Part shown: positions 20,405 through 29,182 of the stretch, piece after piece
Layout of the letters: each line of letters opens with the position of its first letter
Numbering within the stretch: the first letter of the stretch is position 1
NCBI RefSeq assembly: GCF_010509575.1
Contig: NZ_CP048437.1
Location: forward strand, 2,728,001-2,792,000
Length of the DNA stretch: 64,000 bases
DNA from: Faecalibacterium duncaniae
GTDB taxonomy: Bacteria > Bacillota > Clostridia > Oscillospirales > Ruminococcaceae
Direction: 5' to 3'
The notes under the pieces: model-generated
The model's input: only the letters and a program-made list of their open reading frames with translations
Database searches by the model: none
Told to the model about the DNA's origin: nothing
Translations under genes and position numbers: made by a program

Positions 20405-21385
20405 ATGAGCTATAAAACAACAAACGACTTAATGCAGCACCTGCGTGACAACGGCATCGCCATCTCCGGCGAAACACAGAAACAGCAGCTTGTCACAACC
20501 GGATATTATCATGGCTATAAAGGCTATCGTTTCTTCAAATCTGCCGGTGCGCGCCTGCCTTTTTCCTCTTATCAAGAGCTCTATGCCACCATCCAATATG
20601 ATTCTGCCCTGAAAGCTCTGTTTTACGGAAAAATGATGTTCATCGAAACTGCTGTCAAGAACATCGCATTGCAGGGCATCCTTGAAAACGCACAATCCGA
20701 GAGTATTTCGGATGTTCTGGATCGTGTCGTTTGCAGTTACAACAACTCCCCTGCCAATTTCACCGTTGAACAGAAAAAGCGAGCCCAGCAAAACAAATTG
20801 AACCTTCAGCGTTCCATCCAGTCCAGCCTTGCAAACGCCTATGCGAAAGGAAATCCAAAAATCACACATTTTTACAATAATCCAACTTACTCCGGTGTTC
20901 CTCTTTGGGCTTTCTTCGAGATCATGACCATGGGAGATTTTGGATACTTGCTTTCTTGTTTGACTTTTCCTGTCCGAAAAGATATTTCCACCCGCATTGG
21001 CCTTGATCTTTCCAACGATACATCCTGTGAGCTCTTATTTCGCTACATCTATGCTTTGAAAGATCTCCGAAATGCTATTGCTCACAATGCCGTGGTATTT
21101 GATACCCGATTTCGCAATTTTGACCCCACAAAGGCAATGAAAGCCTGTCTCCGTTCTGCGATTCAGCTTCCGTATGTCAATTTCAAAACCATCGGAGATT
21201 ATGTCATTCTGATGTCCTATTATCTGAAGCTATTGCAGATGCCAAATTCCGAAATCCTTAAGTTCATTGAAGAATTTGAGCATATCACAGAAACCTATCG
21301 CTCTGAAGTCAACCCTGCCGTCGCTTCAATTGTCATTCATCCCGACCTGACGAAACGGATGGAAATTTTGAAAAATTATATTTAA
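20405..21385 (+). CDS. Abi_2/AbiF-like HEPN protein (putative abortive infection)
   Basis: 326 residues. The N-terminus (YKTTNDLMQHLRDNGIAI, then TTGYYHGYKGYRF) and the C-terminal RNAIAH (an R-x4-H HEPN ribonuclease motif, in LRNAIAHNAVVF) match the Abi_2 (AbiD/AbiF) family, proposed to cleave RNA on phage infection. It begins 13 bases after the nrdG stop, so it probably rides on the nrdDG transcript. Base composition is clearly more AT-rich than nrdDG and recQ, pointing to transfer. The start ATG 20405 is preceded by GAGG. A defence role is inferred from the family only. Confidence 0.8.
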   Translation: MSYKTTNDLMQHLRDNGIAISGETQKQQLVTTGYYHGYKGYRFFKSAGARLPFSSYQELYATIQYDSALKALFYGKMMFIETAVKNIALQGILENAQSESISDVLDRVVCSYNNSPANFTVEQKKRAQQNKLNLQRSIQSSLANAYAKGNPKITHFYNNPTYSGVPLWAFFEIMTMGDFGYLLSCLTFPVRKDISTRIGLDLSNDTSCELLFRYIYALKDLRNAIAHNAVVFDTRFRNFDPTKAMKACLRSAIQLPYVNFKTIGDYVILMSYYLKLLQMPNSEILKFIEEFEHITETYRSEVNPAVASIVIHPDLTKRMEILKNYI

Positions 21386-21460
21386 CAGTTGCATTTTTTC
21401 AACAGCTGCGATATAATATTCTTACTAATTGGGGTATATGTTCTCAGGGACATATACTTG

Positions 21461-21495
21461 AGGGAACTGGAGCGATTCAGTTCCCTTTTATTTTT
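21461..21495 (+). terminator. terminator of the nrdDG-abi operon
   Basis: GGGAACTG / CAGTTCCC hairpin followed by TTTTATTTTT. Confidence 0.85.
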
Positions 21496-21552
21496 ACAAA
21501 AAGCGTCCCGTTTTCCACCCTGCCTGCACTGGCCGTGGAAAACGGGACGCTT
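21496..21552 (-). terminator. recQ terminator
   Basis: A perfect 17-base stem AAGCGTCCCGTTTTCCA (21501-21517 with 21536-21552), followed on the minus strand by TTTTTG. It also lies on the plus-strand exit of the abi gene. Confidence 0.85.
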
Positions 21553-21574
21553 TATTTGTTCTTTTATCTCCAAT

Positions 21575-23155
21575 TCACCGTGTGCCAACGGTTTCTTCGA
21601 TCACACTGAGGAACTCCTGCCCATAGCGGGCGGCCTTTTTCTCGCCCACACCGGGGATATTGAGCAGTTCCTCCACGCTCAGGGGCTTTTTCAGTGCCAT
21701 CTGGCGGAGGGTGGAATCGTTGAACACCATATAGGCAGGGAGCTTCTGCTTTGCGGCCAGCCGCTTGCGCAGGGCATAGAGGGCCGCCAGCAGCTTCTCG
21801 TCCGCTTCGCTGAGGGCATCCTCGTCGGCACGGCGGCGGGAGGCCGAGGCCAGCCGCTTCGCACTGGCCGCGGCACGCTGGCGGGCTTGTGCCGCCTGCT
21901 CCTCCACCTGTTCGGCGGCCTGTGCTGCCAGCAGACAGTTGGAACAGTTCTCGCACTTCTGGGGCGCGGCCTCGCCGAAGTAGCTCAGCAGATACCCCCG
22001 CAGGCAGCGCGGCGTGGTGGAGTAGAAGGTCATGTACTTGAGCCGTTCCTCTGCCTTGCGTGCCGCTTCGGCCTTGACATCCGCAGGCAGGCCGTTGTCA
22101 GCCTCCATCTCCTTGTCGATGAAGAACCGGATGGTGCGCACATCGGTGCCGGAATAGAGCAGGGTGCAGCGGGCTGGCTCCCCGTCACGGCCCGCGCGGC
22201 CCGCCTCCTGATAATAGCTCTCCAGATCCTTGGGCATATTATAATGGATGACGAACCGGACGTTTGGCTTATCGATGCCCATGCCGAAGGCATTGGTCGC
22301 CACCATGATCTGCACCCGGTCATAGAGGAAATCGTCCTGATTCTGCCGCCGGGTATCCGCATCCAGTTTGGCGTGGTAGGCTGCCGCACGGATGCCCCGG
22401 CTCTGCAGCAGGCGGGTGGTCTCGTCCACCTGCCGGGTGGTACTGCAATAGATGATGCCCGCATTGTCCCGCTCCCTGAGTACAAGTTCGAGCAGAACTT
22501 TGGGCTTCTCGCTGGGCAGGGCCCTGCGGGTGGCAAAATAGAGGTTGGGCCGGTCGAAGCTGGTGGTCACCTCGTAGGGGGTGTGGAGTTCCAGATGGGT
22601 GCGGATGTCCTCCCGCACATGGGCCGTGGCGGTGGCCGTAAAGGCTCCCACCACCGGGCGCTTGGGCAGGCTGTCCACAAACGCCTTGATGCGCAGGTAG
22701 CTGGGGCGGAAGTCCTGCCCCCACTGGCTGATGCAGTGGGCCTCGTCCACCGTGACCATGCTGATCTCCCGCTCCTGCGCAAACCGTTGGAAACCCGGCA
22801 TCTCCAGCCGCTCCGGAGCCACATAGATGATCTTATACCACCCCTCCCGGGCGCGGCGGAGCATCAGGGCCTTCTGGTTGTCCGTCAGGCTGTTGTTCAG
22901 GAAAGCTGCCGCCACACCGGCCTGTACCAGCGCCCCCACCTGATCCTTCATCAGGCTCACCAGCGGCGAGACCACGATGGTGATGCCCGGCAGCAGCAGG
23001 GCCGGCACCTGATAGCAGATGGACTTGCCCGCACCTGTGGGCATCACGGCCAGCACATCCTGCCCGGCCAGCAGGCGGGAGACGATCTCCTCCTGACCCG
23101 GGCGGAAGCTGTCGTAGCCAAAGACTTTTTTCAGAATACTATGCGGACTTTCCAT
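21575..23155 (-). CDS. recQ: ATP-dependent DNA helicase RecQ
   Basis: 526 residues. Helicase motifs: Walker A PTGAGKS (39-45), DEAH (137-140), TATAT, and QEAGRAGRDG (316-325). A zinc site follows (Cys384, 401, 404, 407), then an Ala/Arg/Glu-rich linker (408-446) and an HRDC domain (about 446-522). There is no room for the winged-helix half of the RQC domain, so it is shorter than E. coli RecQ. It unwinds DNA 3' to 5' in recombination repair. The start at 23155 has GGAGG. Confidence 0.94.
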   Translation of the reverse strand: MESPHSILKKVFGYDSFRPGQEEIVSRLLAGQDVLAVMPTGAGKSICYQVPALLLPGITIVVSPLVSLMKDQVGALVQAGVAAAFLNNSLTDNQKALMLRRAREGWYKIIYVAPERLEMPGFQRFAQEREISMVTVDEAHCISQWGQDFRPSYLRIKAFVDSLPKRPVVGAFTATATAHVREDIRTHLELHTPYEVTTSFDRPNLYFATRRALPSEKPKVLLELVLRERDNAGIIYCSTTRQVDETTRLLQSRGIRAAAYHAKLDADTRRQNQDDFLYDRVQIMVATNAFGMGIDKPNVRFVIHYNMPKDLESYYQEAGRAGRDGEPARCTLLYSGTDVRTIRFFIDKEMEADNGLPADVKAEAARKAEERLKYMTFYSTTPRCLRGYLLSYFGEAAPQKCENCSNCLLAAQAAEQVEEQAAQARQRAAASAKRLASASRRRADEDALSEADEKLLAALYALRKRLAAKQKLPAYMVFNDSTLRQMALKKPLSVEELLNIPGVGEKKAARYGQEFLSVIEETVGTR

Positions 23156-23172
23156 GGTTCCTCCTATCCATA

Positions 23173-23228
23173 CAAAACCTCTCCGTCATTGCCCTGCCAT
23201 GCCGTCTCTCCTGTACGGGGAAGCGGAC
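23173..23228. repeat. intergenic repeat copy c (degenerate)
   Basis: Begins CCTCTCCGTCATTGCC and GCCGTCTCTCC as in other copies, but the terminal hairpin is eroded. It lies upstream of recQ. Confidence 0.5.
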
Positions 23229-23416
23229 GCGCTTGCGGCCTGAGCGGTCTGTAACCCAATCAGTATACCACAACTCCCCGGATAATTGTAAAACATCTCT
23301 GACATTTCCCACGTTCGATAGCATTTCCTGCACAAAAATGCTATAATATGGGTACATATCTCCATCCCGGCCCCTGCCTTGCGCATCTGCCGGAAAAAAG
23401 CAAAGGAGTATTTTGT

Positions 23417-24445
23417 ATGGCTCAGAAATTGATCACCTTCGCCGTCCCGTGCTACAACTCGGCGGCATATATGCGCCACTGCATCGAGACCCTGCTCTCC
23501 GCCGGGGAGCAGGCCGAAATCATCCTGGTGGACGATGGTTCCACCAAGGATGACACCCCCGCCATCTGCGACGAGTACGCCGCCAAATATCCCACCATCG
23601 TCAAGGCCATCCATCAGGAGAACGGCGGCCACGGCGAGGGCGTGAATCAGGGCATCCGCAACGCCACCGGCCTGTATTACAAGGTAGTGGACAGCGACGA
23701 CTGGCTGGACGAAGCAGCCCTCAGGACCGTGCTGGCCAAGCTGAACACGCTGACTGCCCGGGGCACCGCGCCTGACCTGATGATCTGCAACTATGTCTAC
23801 GAGCATGTGGAGGACAACACCAGCCACACCGTGCGCTACACCAATGTGTTCCCCCAGAACCGGCTGTTCAGCTGGACGCATGTCGGCCACTTCCGGCCCG
23901 ACCAGAACCTGCTGATGCACTCGGTGATGTACCGCACGCAGGTGCTGCGGGACTGCGGCATGGTGCTGCCCAAGCACACCTTCTATGTGGACAACATCTT
24001 TGTCTACCAGCCCCTGCCCTTTGTCAAGAGCATGTACTATATGGATCTGGACCTGTACCGCTACTTCATCGGCCGGGCCGACCAGAGCGTGAACGAAAGT
24101 GTAATGGTCAAGCGGGTGGACCAGCAGCTGCGGGTGACCCGCCACATGATCGACTGCCAGGACCTGGATGCCCTTAAGGGCCAGAAGAAGCTGCGCAGCT
24201 ATATGCTGCACTACCTCTCCATGATGATGGCCATCAGCGACATCTTCCTTCTGCTGGACGGCAGTGCCGCTGCCAAGCAGAAGGAGAACGAACTGTGGGC
24301 CTACCTCAAGGCACACACCAGTGCCGGGGTCTACCGCTCCATCCGCTACGGCTTTGGCGGCGTGACCAACCTGAAGATCCCCAAGGGCGACAAGCTCGTG
24401 CTGGGCGGTTACCGCCTTGCACAGAAGATTTTTAAATTCAATTAA
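23417..24445 (+). CDS. family 2 glycosyltransferase
   Basis: 342 residues. GT-A fold: ITFAVPCYNSAAYM at the N-terminus, ILVDDGSTKDDT and the VVDSDDWLDE acid motif. The C-terminal half (about 190-342) lacks membrane spans. It probably adds a sugar to a surface polymer or lipid; donor and acceptor are unknown. The start at 23417 follows AAAGGAG. A single gene, not linked to the polysaccharide operon at the window start. Confidence 0.88.
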   Translation: MAQKLITFAVPCYNSAAYMRHCIETLLSAGEQAEIILVDDGSTKDDTPAICDEYAAKYPTIVKAIHQENGGHGEGVNQGIRNATGLYYKVVDSDDWLDEAALRTVLAKLNTLTARGTAPDLMICNYVYEHVEDNTSHTVRYTNVFPQNRLFSWTHVGHFRPDQNLLMHSVMYRTQVLRDCGMVLPKHTFYVDNIFVYQPLPFVKSMYYMDLDLYRYFIGRADQSVNESVMVKRVDQQLRVTRHMIDCQDLDALKGQKKLRSYMLHYLSMMMAISDIFLLLDGSAAAKQKENELWAYLKAHTSAGVYRSIRYGFGGVTNLKIPKGDKLVLGGYRLAQKIFKFN

Positions 24446-24459
24446 CAAATGTTGCTTTT

Positions 24460-24508
24460 CCTCCTCAGATAAAATATACTTTTTAACGTATCTTAATTCC
24501 TGAGGAGG
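24460..24508 (+). promoter_or_regulatory. inverted repeat covering the antiporter ribosome binding site
   Basis: CCTCCTCAG (24460-24468) is complementary to CTGAGGAGG (24500-24508), which is the Shine-Dalgarno sequence of the antiporter gene. If transcribed together, the stem would hide the site. Confidence 0.5.
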
Positions 24509-24518
24509 ATCTTGTTTT

Positions 24519-25814
24519 ATGGAGCAATTGCTCATTTGCATGTCTCTTTCGCTCATTGCAGGCCTGTTGGCATCCCGTGCAGCGAAAGCGGTCCGTCTGC
24601 CGGCTGTCACCTCTTATCTGGTGGCGGGGCTTCTGCTGGGCCCCTTCTTTCTGGGTCGGCTGGGCCTGAGCGGCTGGGGCTTCGGCTTCGGGAGCCTTGC
24701 ACAGGTCGAGAGCTACGGCATCATCACACAGGTGGCACTGGGCTTCATCGCCTTTGTCATCGGCAATGAGTTCCGGCTCAGCGCGTTGGAGAGGATGGGC
24801 AGGCAGGCGGTCACTGTGGGCATCCTGCAGGCCGTTATCACCACCGTGCTGGTGGATATCGCTCTGGTGGTCCTGCACTTTGCCCGGCCGGATGTCATCT
24901 CAATGGCATCGGCCATCACGCTGGGTGCCATCGCCTCTGCCACAGCCCCTGCCGCCACCCTGATGGTGGTCAAGCAGTACAAGGCAAGCGGTCCCCTGAC
25001 CCGCCTGCTGCTGATGGTGGTCGCCATTGATGATGCCGTAGGTCTGGTGCTCTTCTCAGCCTCTTTCGGCATCGCAAACGCACTGGAGCAGGGCCGCATC
25101 GACCCCATCAGCATCCTTCTGGAGCCTCTGGTGGAGATCGTACTCAGCCTGGGTCTGGGCGCGCTGGCCGGTCTGCTGCTCAACCAGCTGGAGATCTACT
25201 TCCACTCCCGCTCCAAGCGCATGAGCCTTTCGGTGGCCTTTGTGCTGCTGACGGTGGGCCTTTCCATGGTCAGCTTTGAGGTCGGCCCCATCCACTGCAG
25301 CTTCTCGCTGCTGCTGGTCTGCATGATGACCGGCACCGTGTTCTGCAACATCTGCCCCACTTCCGATGAGCTGATGGACCGCCTGGACCGCTGGGTAAGC
25401 CCGGTGAACATCCTGTTCTTCGTGCTGTCCGGCGCGGAGCTGGATCTGAACATCCTCGCAAACCCCATGGTCCTGCTCATTGGTGCCGTCTATATCGCTT
25501 CCCGCTCTCTGGGCAAGATCTCCGGCTCCTATGTCAGCTGCAAGGCCACCCGCTGCAGCGAGAGGATTCAGAAGTATCTGGGCATCACCCTGCTGCCGCA
25601 GGCCGGTGTGGCGCTGGGCATGGCCGCCGAGGCTGCCGAGCTTTCCGATGGCCACATGGTGCGCAACGTGGTGCTCTTCTCGGTGCTGGTGTACGAGCTG
25701 GTCGGCCCGACCCTGGCCAAGCTCAGCCTGACCGCCGCAGGCGAGATCATTCCCGAGGGCCGCACGAGCGCCCGTACCGCCAACAAGCCGGAGGAGCCGG
25801 TCAGCGTGGAGTAA
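24519..25814 (+). CDS. cation:proton antiporter (CPA2/Kef-type membrane domain)
   Basis: 431 residues with about 12 hydrophobic spans. VTSYLVAGLLLGPFFLG, ALGFIAFVIGNEFRL and the paired acids in VVAIDDAVGLVLFS are typical of the Na+/H+ exchanger family, where the Asp residues carry the proton. No TrkA-N regulatory domain is present; the C-terminus is a short hydrophilic tail. It would exchange Na+ or K+ for H+ across the membrane. The ribosome binding site GAGGAGG sits inside an inverted repeat. Confidence 0.9.
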   Translation: MEQLLICMSLSLIAGLLASRAAKAVRLPAVTSYLVAGLLLGPFFLGRLGLSGWGFGFGSLAQVESYGIITQVALGFIAFVIGNEFRLSALERMGRQAVTVGILQAVITTVLVDIALVVLHFARPDVISMASAITLGAIASATAPAATLMVVKQYKASGPLTRLLLMVVAIDDAVGLVLFSASFGIANALEQGRIDPISILLEPLVEIVLSLGLGALAGLLLNQLEIYFHSRSKRMSLSVAFVLLTVGLSMVSFEVGPIHCSFSLLLVCMMTGTVFCNICPTSDELMDRLDRWVSPVNILFFVLSGAELDLNILANPMVLLIGAVYIASRSLGKISGSYVSCKATRCSERIQKYLGITLLPQAGVALGMAAEAAELSDGHMVRNVVLFSVLVYELVGPTLAKLSLTAAGEIIPEGRTSARTANKPEEPVSVE

Positions 25815-25878
25815 CCTCTCCCACAGGGCTTGGCTCCCCTATCAGGGGAGCTGCCGCCGCAGGCGGCTGAGAGGTTTT
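25814..25878. repeat. intergenic repeat copy d
   Basis: GGCTCCCCTATCAGGGGAGC, GCCGCCGCAGGCGGC and GAGAGGTTTT, two hairpins bounded by CCTCTC and GAGAGG, so the whole unit is itself palindromic. Confidence 0.75.
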
Positions 25879-25885
25879 ATACACT

Positions 25886-25930
25886 ACAAAAGCCGCTGCA
25901 CAGTTTTTACGCTGTGCAGCGGCTTTCTGT
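25886..25930. terminator. bidirectional terminator between the antiporter and clp genes
   Basis: A perfect 15-base stem AAAGCCGCTGCACAG / CTGTGCAGCGGCTTT with flanking A and T runs. Confidence 0.85.
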
Positions 25931-25937
25931 TTGCTCT

Positions 25938-28241
25938 TTATTTCAGCACGATCTCATCGTTCTCAGCATCCACGGTCAGGGTGGAACCGGAAACAAGGGT
26001 GCCGTCGATGATCTTTTCAGCGGCGGGGTCCTCCACAGCCTTGCGGATGGTGCGGCGCAGGTCGCGGGCACCAAACTTGCCGCCCTGGCTCTTGTGCACC
26101 AGCGCTGCCAGTGCCGCCGGGGTATAGCTGTAGGCAATGCCCTTGGCCTCCATGCTGGGCTTGTACTCGTCCAGCATCAGGGCGGCAATGCCCTGCAGGG
26201 TCTCCTCGCTCAGCGGCTTGAAGGTGATGACCTCATCTACGCGGCCCAAAAACTCAGGGCGGAGGAACTGGCTCAGTGCCTTGCGGCTCTTTTCCTCGTT
26301 CCGCTCCTCCTCGCTGCGGTTGAAGCCCAGACTTGCGGTGGTCTGGTCGCTGCTGCCCGCATTGGAGGTCATGCAGATGACGGTGTTGGAGAAATCCACG
26401 GTGCGGCCCTGGGCATCGTTGATCTTGCCCTCGTCCAGGATCTGCAGCAGGATATTCATCACATCGGGGTGGGCCTTTTCGATCTCATCGAACAGCACCA
26501 CGCTGTATGGGCGGCGGCGGACCTTTTCGGTCAGCTGACCCGCCTCCTCGTAGCCCACATAGCCCGGAGGGGAACCGATCATGCGGGACACCGCGTACTT
26601 CTCCATATACTCGCTCATATCCAGCCGGATCAGGGGGTCGGGGCCGTCAAAGAGCTGGTTTGCCAGCTGCTTCACCAGCTCCGTCTTGCCCACGCCGGTG
26701 GGGCCCACAAAGATGAAGCTGGCCGGACGGCGGCGGCCCGAAAGGTCGGCGCGGCTGCGCTTGACCGCCTGCGCCACCAGATGCACGGCATCGTCCTGAC
26801 CGATGATCTTCTTTTTCAGCTCGGTCTCAAGGCTGGCGAGCTTTGCATACTCGGTCTCCCGGATCTTCACCGCCGGGATACCCGTCCACAGCTCAATGAC
26901 CTTGGCCACATCGTCCATGGTCACCTGGATCTCCCCGGCCGCGGCCTGCTTGGCGGGCAATTCCCGCTCCAGCTGCGCCATCCGGGTCTTGCGCTCTGCC
27001 ACACGCTCGTAATCGATGGGCTCGTTCACATCGGCGTTTTCCATGTCGGCCTCTTCCTGCTTGAGGGCCTCCAGTTCCTTCTGCATGGTCAGGTACTCGG
27101 AGATGACCGGGTGGGCCAGATTGCAGCAGGCACAGGCCTCGTCCAGCAGGTCGATGGCCTTGTCGGGCAGGTAGCGGTCGGTGATATACCGTTCGCTCAG
27201 GGTCACGGTGGCGTTCAGCACATCGGCGGGCACCTGCACATGGTGGTGCTCCTCGTAGTAGTGCTTGATGCCGCCCATCACGGCCAGCGTATCAGCGACG
27301 CTGGGCTCCTCCACCCGCACGGGCTGGAACCGGCGCTCCAGCGCCTGGTCCTTCTCGATATACTTGCGGTACTCGTTGAAGGTGGTGGCACCGATGACCT
27401 GGATCTCGCCACGGGAGAGGGCGGGCTTCAGGATGTTGCCCGCATTCATGGCACCCTCGCTCTCACCGGCAGAGGTAATGGTGTGGATCTCGTCAATGAA
27501 CAGGATGACGTTGCCCGCCGCCTTGACCTCGCTCAGCAGGCCCTTGACCCGCTGCTCAAACTGGCCGCGGAACTGGGTGCCTGCCACAAGGCTGGTCAGG
27601 TCGAGCAGGAAGATCTCCTTATCCTGCAGCCCTGCCGGCACCTGCCCCTTGGCAATGCGCTCGGCAATGCCCTCGGCAATGGCGGTCTTGCCAACGCCCG
27701 CCTCACCAATGAGGCAGGGGTTGTTCTTCTGGCGGCGGCTCAGGATCTGGATGGTGCGGTAGATCTCCCGGTCGCGGCCGATGATATCATCCAGCTTCCC
27801 CTCCCGGGCTTTGCGGGTCAGGTTCTCGCAGTAGGTATCCAAAAACTTGCGGCGGGGCGGCTTTTTGTCGTTTTTGCCCGCCTTCTTTTCGTTTTTGCCG
27901 TTCTGGGCACCGCCGTTCACCCCCAGCGGGAAGGTGGCGCTGGAGCCGGGCACAAGGTCGCCGTCCTCCTCGCTCTGGTCCGGCTGGCCCATGCCCATCA
28001 TCATGGAGAAGGGGTTCATGTTGCTCATGTCCCCCATCTCCTGCATCATGTTTTCCATCCGGTCTTCCATGGCATCCATGTCCTCGTCGGACATGCCGAA
28101 CTGCTTCATCAGATCATCGACCGGTTTGATGTGCATCTCCCGGGCACAGTGCAGGCAGTACCCCTCGTTTTTCATCTGGCCATTTTCCATCCGCTGGACA
28201 AAAATAATGGCAGGCCGCTTCTGGCATCGAATGCAGACCAT
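25938..28241 (-). CDS. ClpE-like AAA+ unfoldase with N-terminal zinc finger
   Basis: 767 residues. The N-terminus has C3-x2-C6 and C29-x2-C32, as in ClpE, instead of the double Clp_N repeat. A Met-rich acidic stretch (about 44-84) and a Lys-rich linker follow. First AAA+ Walker A GEAGVGKT (178-185), a UVR-like middle segment (about 385-430), second Walker A GPTGVGKT (512-519). The loop LGF (637-639) matches the ClpP-docking loop of ClpC/ClpE. It would unfold substrates for ClpP; clpP is not in the window. No CtsR-type operator was recognised upstream. Confidence 0.9.
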   Translation of the reverse strand: MVCIRCQKRPAIIFVQRMENGQMKNEGYCLHCAREMHIKPVDDLMKQFGMSDEDMDAMEDRMENMMQEMGDMSNMNPFSMMMGMGQPDQSEEDGDLVPGSSATFPLGVNGGAQNGKNEKKAGKNDKKPPRRKFLDTYCENLTRKAREGKLDDIIGRDREIYRTIQILSRRQKNNPCLIGEAGVGKTAIAEGIAERIAKGQVPAGLQDKEIFLLDLTSLVAGTQFRGQFEQRVKGLLSEVKAAGNVILFIDEIHTITSAGESEGAMNAGNILKPALSRGEIQVIGATTFNEYRKYIEKDQALERRFQPVRVEEPSVADTLAVMGGIKHYYEEHHHVQVPADVLNATVTLSERYITDRYLPDKAIDLLDEACACCNLAHPVISEYLTMQKELEALKQEEADMENADVNEPIDYERVAERKTRMAQLERELPAKQAAAGEIQVTMDDVAKVIELWTGIPAVKIRETEYAKLASLETELKKKIIGQDDAVHLVAQAVKRSRADLSGRRRPASFIFVGPTGVGKTELVKQLANQLFDGPDPLIRLDMSEYMEKYAVSRMIGSPPGYVGYEEAGQLTEKVRRRPYSVVLFDEIEKAHPDVMNILLQILDEGKINDAQGRTVDFSNTVICMTSNAGSSDQTTASLGFNRSEEERNEEKSRKALSQFLRPEFLGRVDEVITFKPLSEETLQGIAALMLDEYKPSMEAKGIAYSYTPAALAALVHKSQGGKFGARDLRRTIRKAVEDPAAEKIIDGTLVSGSTLTVDAENDEIVLK

Positions 28242-28264
28242 TGTTCCTCCTTTTCCCTCCCCGC

Positions 28265-28330
28265 TCAGACAAACGGGTTGAACACATTGAATACTTTTCA
28301 GACAAACGGGTTGAACACATTGAATACTTT
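28265..28330. repeat. 33-bp tandem duplication at the 3' end of the cvpA gene
   Basis: TCAGACAAACGGGTTGAAC plus the following 14 bases occurs twice head to tail (28265-28297 and 28298-28330). It duplicates the last ten codons and stop (reading KVFNVFNPFV). Confidence 0.9.
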
Positions 28331-28993
28331 ATAGTAAAGGCTGCCGCTCATCACCGTGTCGTTGAGCATGGTGAGGTTGCCGCCGGTGATCACAATGAGC
28401 GCCCAGACCACGCAGAGCACCAGATAGATGTCCACAAGGCTGGCAATGCCGCCCACGCCCCAGCCCAGCCAGTGGTTCACTGCACCGATCACGGGCAGCT
28501 TGTTCACCAGCCCCAGCACTGTGACCAGCAGGCTGACCAGCATCCGCAGCAGGGCAAACGCCACAAAGAACAGCACCAGCGAGATCACCGGGGTCAGCAG
28601 CGGAGCCAGCACCTTCTGGACGATGGTATCCGCCAGCACAACGGCGTTGTCATTGAGGACGGCAGAGATGGAGCGCTCGCAGGCATCCACGATGGATGCC
28701 CGGAACGCCTCGGGCAGAAAGCCCGCGTACCGCTGGGCAATGCCATCCAGACTGACGGCTCCCCCGGCGGCGATATTGGCAGCAATCTGGTCCCGGAAGC
28801 TTCCGGCGAGGAAGCGCTCGAACACCTGCCCGGCTGCCCAGCCTGAAAAGGCTTTGGCACCGAACAGGCTGATGAGGCTGCCCGTCAGCTGCACCACCGA
28901 GGCCAGAAAGCCTTTGCGGGCATACCGGACGGCCAGCACCAGCCAGACCACCGTACATAGGATATCAAAAATAAATGACGGATTCTTGAACAT
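28298..28993 (-). CDS. CvpA family membrane protein
   Basis: 231 residues with four hydrophobic spans (about 5-25, 33-50, 130-160, 185-210), the CvpA/colicin V production family layout, ending KLPVIGAVNHWLGWGVGG, which is the best conserved block. The role in Firmicutes is unclear. The last ten codons are duplicated in tandem just after the stop. It lies downstream of the DUF5711 gene with repeat copy e between. Confidence 0.82.
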   Translation of the reverse strand: MFKNPSFIFDILCTVVWLVLAVRYARKGFLASVVQLTGSLISLFGAKAFSGWAAGQVFERFLAGSFRDQIAANIAAGGAVSLDGIAQRYAGFLPEAFRASIVDACERSISAVLNDNAVVLADTIVQKVLAPLLTPVISLVLFFVAFALLRMLVSLLVTVLGLVNKLPVIGAVNHWLGWGVGGIASLVDIYLVLCVVWALIVITGGNLTMLNDTVMSGSLYYKVFNVFNPFV

Positions 28994-29018
28994 ACGTTTA
29001 ACCTTATTCCGAACTGGC

Positions 29019-29182
29019 TCACCCTCTCAGTCACGACTGCCGTCGTGCCAGCTCCCCCAAAGTGGGAGCCAACGCTTCTGACAGGGGAAGCTACAAAATA
29101 GATTGCACTCTTTTTCCTCAAAGCCGCAATTGCCTCTCCCTTTGGGAGAGGTAGCAATGCGCAAGCATTGACGGAGAGGGTT
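29019..29182. repeat. intergenic repeat copy e (compound)
   Basis: Two units in opposite orientation: CCTCTCAGTCACGACTGCCG with AGCTCCCCCAAAGTGGGAGCC, then CCTCTCCCTTTGGGAGAGG with GACGGAGAGGG. Confidence 0.75.
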
